A stretch of 64,000 nt of DNA from Lunularia cruciata. Its lineage: Eukaryota; Streptophyta; Marchantiopsida; Lunulariales; Lunulariaceae. Shown here piece after piece: positions 56,760 to 64,000 of this stretch (position 1 is the first letter of the stretch; each line of letters begins with the position of its first letter). The stretch is taken from NCBI GenBank assembly GCA_948567375.1, contig OX419755.1, forward strand, positions 1,927,001-1,991,000, in the 5' to 3' direction. The notes under the pieces are model-generated. The model did not search any database, was not told the DNA's origin, and saw only the letters and a list, made by a program, of their open reading frames with translations. The position numbers were made by a program, and so were the translations under genes.

Positions 56760-57816
56760 CCACCTCCTCTTCTTGAGTGCATCTCTCCATGTTGTTCAAA
56801 GATTACTTGTATGAAGGTCGAGGGCCTCTGGGAAGTTGAGCACAACAATTGGTAGATATATGCCCAATACAACCACAATTGTAACAACGGCGTTGTTCTC
56901 CTTGAGTTCCTTCTCCGTGTGGGACTCCATCTCTCCGTTCTTCTACCCGTCCTTGTTCTCCTTGAAGCGATCATGCTCCTCGGTCTTGAAATCAAAGGTT
57001 GCCCAGTTCCATCGGTACTAGTCCACCTATGGGTGGCATTTCTGCCCGATAATGTTGAAGTGGAACTACTCCTTCACCTCCACCTAATGCTCCTGCTATT
57101 CTTTGTGCACAAGCAATGGCTTTAAATATCATGCGAGGATTTTGTACCATGACTTCTTGGCAAATCCGTTCCTTCAACCCTTGTTTGAAATTGTTGAGAG
57201 CCTCTGCTAGACTCATGTTGGTTACTGCAACTTGTAGATCTTGAAATGCCTCCACATACTCTTGTATGTTGTTCTTTTGTTTCAATCCCCATAGTCGGAT
57301 CCGGGCCATATGCACAGAATCTACCAATTGGAAATTCTTCAGCAATCCTTCTTGCATTGTTGTCCATGTGACCTCCTTTCTCTCGGCCAACATGGATTGT
57401 TCCCAAGCATCGTACCATGTGAGGGCTTTATCGATCAAGTACCCACATGCAAACACGCCTGCAGCATGCTCAATGATCTTTGTTGAGAACAACCAAAAAT
57501 ATTGATTCATTCTCAAGATCCAGTTCTCCACTACTCCCATCGTACATTGCCCCTTGTAAGGCTCAATGTTGCAGGTCTTCCTCATCCGGAGTAGTAATGT
57601 GGCTTCATCATTGATAGGGTTTGTAGGCACGGGTGCCTCTCTAAGTACTTTAGTCGTAGGTATTGGATTTTGAGACGGCTCTTCTTCTTGCATTGCTTGA
57701 TCATTCCTGAGGGTCTGCACTTGACTTTGTAATGCCTCCATGGTCATCTTAATCTCTTGAAATTTGTTCAACATCCCCTGCATTCCTTGCACCAACTCCT
57801 ACAACTACGGATCCAT
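56760..57816 (-). pseudogene. gag of chromovirus 4
   Basis: The start codon is at 57816 (MDP...), with stops at codons 4 and 6. The frame is open from 57795 to 56992 (267 codons): a short coiled-coil-like N-terminus (MLNKFQEIKMTMEALQSQVQ), then CNIEPYKGQ, ALTWYDAWEQ, LRLWGLKQ-like and YVEAFQDLQVAVTNM, the Ty3 Gag core. The zinc knuckle CX2CX4HX4C (CYNCGCIGHISTNC) is intact at 56886-56845 in a following frame. Confidence 0.87.
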
Positions 57817-58386
57817 GGTTCCTATAACACTCAATTGCTATACCCTAAACTTCAATAGAGAGTTAATATGATCACTCTGGAGGGTGCATAAACTATTGGA
57901 ACTACCATAGGGACCCCAGAAGCTACCACTCATTGGCAATATTCCTCACCGAAATTCTTGACCATGAAATCCCTAAACATCACTTTTGGTCTCACTACAT
58001 AACAAATTTCTACTTGAGTGTTAAAAGGGAAAGGATTTGGGACATTCAAATCCATCACAACAAAATGTAAATTGTCAAATCCCACTCTCTATTGTAAATC
58101 ACTACAGGCAAAATCATTGGGTTTGGTGAATTCATTACTGTATCCATGAACCCTGCTCCAAAGTGAAAAACCAAATACACTTTCACTTGCTCGTGCTAAA
58201 TGTACATAATCTTGATGTTGAATGGATTCAAGAATGGAAAGCAAGGCACTGGATATTGTCCTCCCGGAGCATCCATTCTATCCTCCTAATCTACCAATTA
58301 CACCAGAATGTCTCTCCTCAAAATTACTCAGTCTTAGTAGTCCATGTTCTTCCAAGAGGGGTGATCTGCTCTCTTGGACAACACCT

Positions 58387-58398
58387 GCTCTGATACCA
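58387..58398 (-). other. Primer binding site of chromovirus 4
   Basis: TGGTATCAGAGC on the minus strand, one base inside the 5' LTR end. Perfect initiator-Met type. Confidence 0.9.
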
Positions 58399-58399
58399 T

Positions 58400-59111
58400 T
58401 GTAATACTCCAAGGATAGGAGACCTGAAGAGAAACACACCATGAGAAACACACACTTTCACACTCAAACTCCAATGCCCCAAAGGAGCACCTTCTCTTTA
58501 TTATATAGGCAAAGCGGATCTCTTCCAATGAAGCTCCACCATAAGATTAGGTACATAGATAGGTGACATGTTGGTCCTGGTCCTATCAGGTGGGTCAAAC
58601 AAGCTTTGACTAGAGGGAATCTTTTAGGGAATCTTCTTGTAGGAATCTCAGAATCAATCAATCACGTGGGTGAGGTACCATTGGAAAGCTCTTGATGAGA
58701 CAAAGCAAGGGGGAGGGAAGGCCAGATTTTTGTCCATTGGGGGGATCTGCATATTTTTTAGGCCTAATTCATCTCTTTAGGTCTCCAAAATTGCCCTCAA
58801 AGATTTCAGGCATATTTTGGTTCCAACTCTATTAGTAGAAGTCCCTTTTTGGTGATACCTCTTTCTGATCTATTCAGTCCATCCTATGTAACATCCTTTC
58901 AGATATTACCAACCCAATTCTCATCTTCAAATCATATGTCTAGCTATTGGTTCTAAGGTTTTCAAATCTATTTTAGTTTTTTGCCCTATTAGTAGAACCC
59001 TTTTGGTGATACTTCTATCTGATCTATTTTGACCATCATGTATAACATCATTCCAGATGTTACCAAATCAAATTTCACATCTAGATCATATGGCTAGCTC
59101 TTTGTATTACA
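58400..59111 (-). repeat. 5' LTR of chromovirus 4
   Basis: 712 bp. It lacks a 45-bp stretch between two GGTGACATGT repeats that the other LTR keeps (52715 and 52760). A TATATAA box on the minus strand is at 58507-58501, about 100 bp before the inner end. Confidence 0.93.
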
Positions 59112-59990
59112 CATGTGAGCTTAAATCTCATCACCTCCTTGCCCAAGACATAACAAGGTCACACAACAATTGTGGTGTTTGTGGATAAGCTTAGTAAGCA
59201 AATCCATTTGGCACCAACGGTTGATTATGTGGATGCTCCAACCTTGGCACAACTCTACTTCAATAATGTATTCAAACATCATGGGATGCCATGTGTACTC
59301 ATCTCCGACCGTGATTCTTGCTTCACCAAAAAGTTTTGGCAAGCCCTCTTCCAAATACTTGGCACCAAGTTTGCTTTGTCCATAGCCTATCATCCTCAAA
59401 CTGATGGAAAAACTGAACGTGAAAATTGCACCTTGGAGGATATGCTTCGTGCCTTCATCAACATTCACCATACCAATTGGGATAAATGTCTTGCAATTGT
59501 GGAGTTTGCATACAACAATTCTAAATATGCAAGCACCGGATTCTCTCCTTTCTTTCTCAATTTTGGCCAAGATCCATTTGTCCCATATTCTCTTCTTGCT
59601 CCTCCTCCGTCTTAGGTCCCTCATACTTCAACCCTCTTGATCACCATATGTGAATCTTTTCAACAAGCCAAATCTCACCTCCTTGTTGCTCAAAATTGTC
59701 AAAAACAATATGCAAACCACCATCATCCTGATCTCACCTATGAAGTCAATGATAAAGTTATGCTATCCTCTAGTAATCTACCCCTCCCACTTGATAGCAA
59801 AGTTTGTAAACTTACCCCTAATTGGATAGGACCTTTTGATGTCACCCAAATTGTCTCTCTTGTTGCTTATCAACTTGCTTTGCCTTGTCATATGCGCATC
59901 CATCAGGTCTTTCATGTTTCCAAGTTGAAACCCTTTGTTCCTAATCCCTCTTCTTTTTCCTCTTGAGTCTAACCTCTCCCTCCTCTTCCT
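59112..59990 (+). pseudogene. Integrase core of chromovirus 3 (right part)
   Basis: Resumes after chromovirus 4. The open frame 59172-59615 reads MVFVDKLSKQIHLAPTVDYV, NVFKHHGMPCVLISDRDSCF (second Asp), AYHPQTDGKTERENCTLEDM (catalytic Glu) and FAYNNSKYASTGFSPFFLNF. The first Asp would lie in the stretch just after 59112 (LNLITSLPKT-like, D to N). The C-terminal module has VNDKVMLSSSNLPLP and NWIGPFDVTQI (59820). Confidence 0.88.
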
Positions 59991-60204
59991 ATCCTTATCA
60001 ATGCTCATGAGGAGTACAAAGTTAATCGTATCCTTACGCATCGTCACATCCAACAAGGACGCCAACAACATATGGAATACAAGGTCCTTTGGAAAGGGTA
60101 TCCCCTTCATGATGCCACATGGGAATCTCTTTCTCACCTCCAGAATGCACAAATGGCCATCTAGGAGTTTGAAGCTTCAATGGCAACGAGGACGTCACCA
60201 ATTA
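59991..60204 (+). pseudogene. Chromodomain of chromovirus 3
   Basis: NAHEEYKVNRIL at about 60000, then after a one-base shift QHMEYKVLWKGYPLHDATWE and LQNAQMAI-EFEASMAT up to the polypurine tract at 60205-60218. More complete than in chromovirus 1. Confidence 0.8.
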
Positions 60205-60218
60205 GCGGTGGGGGAATA

Positions 60219-60644
60219 TGTAACAATATGGAGTTTAACGACGTAATTAGTAAGGCTAATGAAGTAGAGAATAAGCCAAATTAGCCTAGAATATTCTAGA
60301 AGCATCTAGGAAGCTTCTTAGGGAGCTTTCCAACTAGTTTACTTGCGCCCTAAGCAGGTAGCCTCTAGAAGGAAGCTTCTAGAAGCTACTAACTAGCTTA
60401 GCTTACACGCCAAATAGACGGCTTCTAGAAGGAAGCTTTCTTGAGAAGCTTCTTGTTTAACTTGGCTTGCACTCTAAGAAAGTGGCTCAAGGAAGCTTCT
60501 TGAGAAGCTTCTCAAGGGCCTTGTATGCTACCTATAAATACCAAAGCCAAAGCTCATGCTAGGCATTTAGAGTTTTCCCTCATTCAAGTGTCCCAATGTG
60601 AGTTTCCATTCACCTATTTCTCTCCTTGGTCTTGGTCTTTTACA
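60219..60644 (+). repeat. 3' LTR of chromovirus 3
   Basis: 426 bp, TGTAACAATATGG...TTTTACA, followed by the TSD CTCCA. The HSE-like array at 60372-60389 has three of four units intact. Preceded by GCGGTGGGGGAATA. Confidence 0.95.
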
Positions 60645-60649
60645 CTCCA

Positions 60650-62290
60650 TGTATATCTCTTCATACCAATATTTGTTAATAAAAGTTGTTTATGTCAAAT
60701 TGAGTTGCCTCCATGTCTTTGGATGTAACTAACAAAAGAACAGATTTGATCAAATCAAACATGGACTATAAGAGCAAATGTCTCCTCATAGTCAATTCTT
60801 GCAAGCCATGGATATCACTTCCACATGTTTAGCCTTGTCCTTGAAATGTTCCCTTTAGTGTTAAGCTTGATTTTATGAACCCACTTACAGTTTATTGCTT
60901 TCCTCCCTTTTGCCAGAGCTTTTAACTTCCAAGTCTTGTTTTATCTCAATGACTTAAATTCCTCATCCATGGCCTTCACACACTTAGATGATTGCATTGC
61001 AGCTTGGAAATGACCAAGATTTATATCCATATCCCCTCTTTCAATCTTAACAACAACAATGTAAGCTCAAGATGTCTTCCCATAATCTCATTCACTGAGT
61101 CTTTGTGGTGGTCTTTTCATTCTCCCAGTTTCTCCAATGCCGGAAGTTAAGTTTACTTTTACATCAGGTTTTTTGTCTTGATTTTTGTTACTCTTTTCTT
61201 GAATTGTTGGAGTTGTAGATTCTTCTAAAGATTCTTCCATAAACTCCACAAAACTTGCAGAATCTCTTCATCATTTTCTATCTCCTCAATACTTGTTCTA
61301 GCATTGACTTGCTCTCCATCTCTTTCTTGAAGATAATAAGAATCTATGATCTTGGATGATCAAGTAGTTCCTCTTTGAAATGATATCTTTACTTTCATTA
61401 ATGCTTTCCTTTTATGATCGCATAATTTGAAGGCTTTGAATTCTGAATTGTATCCAACAAAAGACATCTCTTGTCCTTTCAATTCAAGCTTCTTTCTCAA
61501 ACCTTTTGGTATATGTAGAAAGATTGAGAAATTGGAAGTTCTTATTATATGCAACTATATGCCTTGTTCTATGCTAAAGCTCATAAGGAGTTTTCTTTGA
61601 AACTCTATTTAGAACTCTATTTGAAATATGTATAATAGCTTCCTAAATCTACCCACAACTCTCTAGGTAGCTTGTTAGAAAGCAACATGTTTCTTGTTGC
61701 TTCAAACATTGTTTTATGATCTCTCTCTCTCAAAAATACCATTCTGCTCTAAAGTGTAAGACGTTGTAAGTCCATGGACTAAGCAAAATCTCTATACAAA
61801 ACCAAAAAGTCCTTCTGAGTGTATTCACTTCCTCTATACGTTCTAGTTTCTTGATCTTAACTCCACATTGAGTTTCTACATATGCATAGCCTTGTTTGAA
61901 ACAAGAGAGAGGTTTTTACTTCTCTTTCAAAAAATATATAAAAAATTTGAACCACTTGTATCATCCTCAAAAAGGAGACAATATCTTTATCCTTCTATTG
62001 AGCTCATTCTCATTGGACCACAAACATAATTTGAAACAACTCTCCAACCTTACATTTACTTCTCCTCTTTGTGCTTTTACCAAGGAAATTTATGCTACTT
62101 TTGTATAACATATCCATAAAAATAAGAACACATTTGACTACCAATATTGAGACTCTTTATTAGTTTTTCTCTCTCTTCCTAGAGTATGTAAGATCAGAAT
62201 GACTAAGTCTTTTGTGACAAAGTGTGATATTGAGAATTTTGGAAGTTTGAAATTTCTTTTTCTTTTTCCTCATTCTACATAGCTAAGGAA
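60650..62290 (-). mobile_element. 5' half of the split Ty1/copia element (minus), right of chromovirus 3
   Basis: Minus-strand order is integrase, then RT. The integrase has QCGVKIKKL (about 61880) and, at 61554-61360, LHIPKGLRKKLELKGQEMSF with VGYNSEFKAFKLCD, the conserved copia integrase end. The RT has KTWKLKALAKGRKAINCKWV and HKIKLNTKGNISR (about 60950-60850), then YEETFAL and a fragment ending EEIYME at the TSD. The next residues of the RT are found at 48449 and below. Its gag and 5' LTR are not recognisable. The outer end is approximate. Confidence 0.75.
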
Positions 62291-62899
62291 GGAGGTTTCC
62301 ACATTTTTTGGAGGAATGCCTCTATTTGGGTTTTATTTGGGTATGACTTTGTATTTGGGCAATAAGTGCAAATCTTGTTGAATAAAACTTCAAAACACCA
62401 AAGAGCAGTCAGTTAGCTGAAGATGAGAATGAAGAGTACTTGCCTAAATACTAGTCTAAAGACCATATGTGAGTTAAGTTCCTCTGCTGCCCACATAAGG
62501 AACCGATGCCAAAGGATCTTGGGACTAAATGAAGAGATCTCATGTGAGGATGTCAATGTGCCAGCATTTGAAGACCAATGGACAAAGACCTTGATCTATA
62601 AATTTTCAACTTCTCTTGAGTGATTTAAACTTATCAGTGATCAATTTTGCTAAGAGTTATTTAGATATAGATAACACAAAGCAAAGATATACCAAGCAAT
62701 TTTTTATTCTTTAGGTGAGTGAATTGTAAGTAATGTCATGTAAGATAGTTAAGAGAGGAGTGCAGTTCATGAAGGTTAGTGCCTTAACCCTTCATAATAC
62801 TACTATTGATAAGTGGGACATGGAAGTAAGGAGAGGTATAATATTGTTGCATTTATCTTTCCCTTTGTGGAATTAGGACTTTGAATTGCAAGCTATAGC
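62291..62899. other. No gene recognised; flank of the second unknown ORF
   Basis: A 66-codon open piece at 62423-62623 has no known motif. It may be the decayed 5' part of the unknown family that follows. Confidence 0.35.
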
Positions 62900-63960
62900 T
62901 CACAAAATTCAGAATGAGAAACCTAGAGATAAGGGTGAACTTTGAGGTAATCAAAAGAGTGGACCAAAGAGCATTGGCATATGGTATTGGTTGGAAATGC
63001 AGTGGATTCAACCGGCATGACATTCAACACAAAAGTTGGGGATGTGGGAAAGGAACTCATTGGTAAAATTACTAATTTCTTCAACAAGTATTGGTTGGAG
63101 ATTTGGGGTATATAAAGATCCAAAACAAGTGTCATTATTTCATCAATCACGAGGTTTTTCAACCCATGTTGCACTTGCACTCCATACCTAATGGTCCATC
63201 AAGCCATCTTCTTTGAGTTGATATACCAAGGCATATCAATGAATTGGAGGCAAATGTTCTATGAGTATACTTGGTGCATGGTGAGTGTCTTGGAGGAGTT
63301 AAGAACTGCACTACATTGTCCTATTTTCCATCCACTTCTACATGGGATTGAATCTTCTAATCAAAGAATAAAGACAAAGATTCCCAAGTCACTTTTGGTT
63401 GAAGGCTTACTTCCTACCCCAACCTAAAGGAAATTCAATGCTTATGATCATTTGGGAGGTAGAAAAATAGTTTCCCATGATGGAAAAAATCATCAAAGTG
63501 GTGAAGGAGAAGGTCATATGAAAGAGAGTTTGCCTTTTTGTCTCTAACCAAGCAAGTGAAAAAGCCAAGTAAGGGTCAAAGGAGAGATGAAGAAGTGGAA
63601 GTAGTGGATAATACATCCGAAGAAGAAGTAAAAGGAAAAAAAAAAGATGTTAAAGAAGACAAATTAAGCACAAGGGATTCAAAGAAGGAGTTCAAAGACA
63701 AGGAAGGGTAATCAAGAAGGAGCAAAATTGGTGCACATCAACAAGAAGAAGGTGTGGAAGAGTACCACTTGTTTGAGAATGTATTTTCAAAAGAATGAAA
63801 AATAAGTGGTGCAATTCATTATCATGAAAGCCATTGCAAACCAAAGAAGAAGAAATCCAAACCAAAGCACAAGCACCTGCTTGATAGAGCTTCATTCTTG
63901 AGGTATATTTTGTACACGCTCTTGAGTTATTTACAATCACTTCTCCTTGCATATCATGTG
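62900..63960 (+). pseudogene. Unknown protein family, copy 2
   Basis: The plus strand reads EHWHMVLVGNAVDSTGMTFN and GDVGKELIGKITNFFNKYWL (about 62970-63100), then VHQAIFFELIYQGISMNW (63194), then, after a frame change, FSIHFYMGLNLL (about 63328-63360). The order QA-x-FF...W...HFY-x-GLNLL matches 6720-6830 plus 12521-12600. After this comes a K/E-rich tail (for example EVDNTSEEEVKGKKKDVKED at about 63600), as in copy 1. It runs off toward the window end. No function is assigned. Confidence 0.5.
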
Positions 63961-64000
63961 ATGTGGCAAGACCTTAAAGACTATACTAAGCTTGTCGAGA

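Larger units (their letters stand above)
52553..59111 (-). mobile_element. Chromovirus 4: Ty3/gypsy element nested in chromovirus 3
   Basis: 6559 bp on the minus strand. LTRs lie at 58400-59111 (5') and 52553-53295 (3'), both TGTAATAC...GTATTACA when read on +. A perfect TSD CATGT is at 52548-52552 and 59112-59116. Internal order is primer site, gag with zinc knuckle, protease, RT, RNase H, integrase, chromodomain, polypurine tract. It is a family distinct from chromoviruses 1-3. Stops plus active-site changes (RT FLDN, RNase H first Asp to Tyr, integrase second Asp to Asn) make it defective. Confidence 0.95.
48455..60644 (+). mobile_element. Chromovirus 3: Ty3/gypsy element split by chromovirus 4
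   Basis: LTRs at 48455-48852 and 60219-60644 with a perfect TSD CTCCA (48450-48454 and 60645-60649). Removing chromovirus 4 (52553-59111) and one TSD copy leaves about 5.6 kb, close to chromovirus 1 (5683 bp) and colinear with it. It is somewhat better kept in RT, where the catalytic FLDD is intact. It inserted into the RT of a minus-strand copia element. Confidence 0.95.

Overview
The window looks like repeat-rich nuclear DNA of a land plant with a large, old, TE-laden genome. The evidence is plant-type LTR retrotransposons primed by initiator-Met tRNA, a plant-specific DUF247 gene remnant, pervasive stop-codon decay, and no intact host gene. A fern, lycophyte or gymnosperm would fit better than a compact angiosperm or a bacterium, but the species cannot be read from the sequence.

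Layout. 1-240: decayed coiled-coil ORF. 1353-5745: old Ty1/copia element (+). 5746-6832 and 12521-14395: a decayed ORF of an unrecognised protein family, split by Ty3/gypsy chromovirus 1 (6833-12515, TSD ATTAC). 14396-16480: AT-rich, no gene, two perfect hairpins near its right end. 16480-18115: leader and gag start of a second Ty3 type (copy A, +). 18116-24377: chromovirus 2, very decayed, carrying a solo LTR (21829-22574, TSD CCATG). 24378-29140: inverted copy B (-) of the copy A element. It has gag with two zinc knuckles and an ORF that appears to run into a cytosine methyltransferase motif I before it is cut off. A solo LTR (TSD CACCC) sits inside it. 29480-29740: copia scrap. About 29741-40960: a CpG-richer, low-copy-looking island with a frameshifted DUF247 gene at 31165-32529. 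41014-48449: AT-rich repeats, an unknown decayed ORF (-) and a solo LTR (-).

47300-62290 is a three-level nest. A copia element (-) was split inside its RT by chromovirus 3 (48455-60644, TSD CTCCA). Chromovirus 3 was then split inside its integrase by chromovirus 4 (52553-59111, minus strand, TSD CATGT). 62900-63960 carries a second copy of the unknown protein family seen at 6435-14395.

All four chromoviruses have gag, protease, RT, RNase H, integrase and a C-terminal chromodomain between LTRs, and all are inactivated by stops, frameshifts or catalytic-site changes. Chromoviruses 1-3 are one family, with LTRs beginning TGTAACAATA, a U3 rich in GAAGCTTC blocks, and a 20-residue linker repeat before RT. 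Chromovirus 4 and the solo LTR at 21829 are a second family with LTR ends TGTAATAC/GTATTACA. The most notable items are the perfect heat-shock-element-like array upstream of the TATA box in the chromovirus 1-3 LTRs, the methyltransferase-like retroelement, and the unknown repeated protein family.
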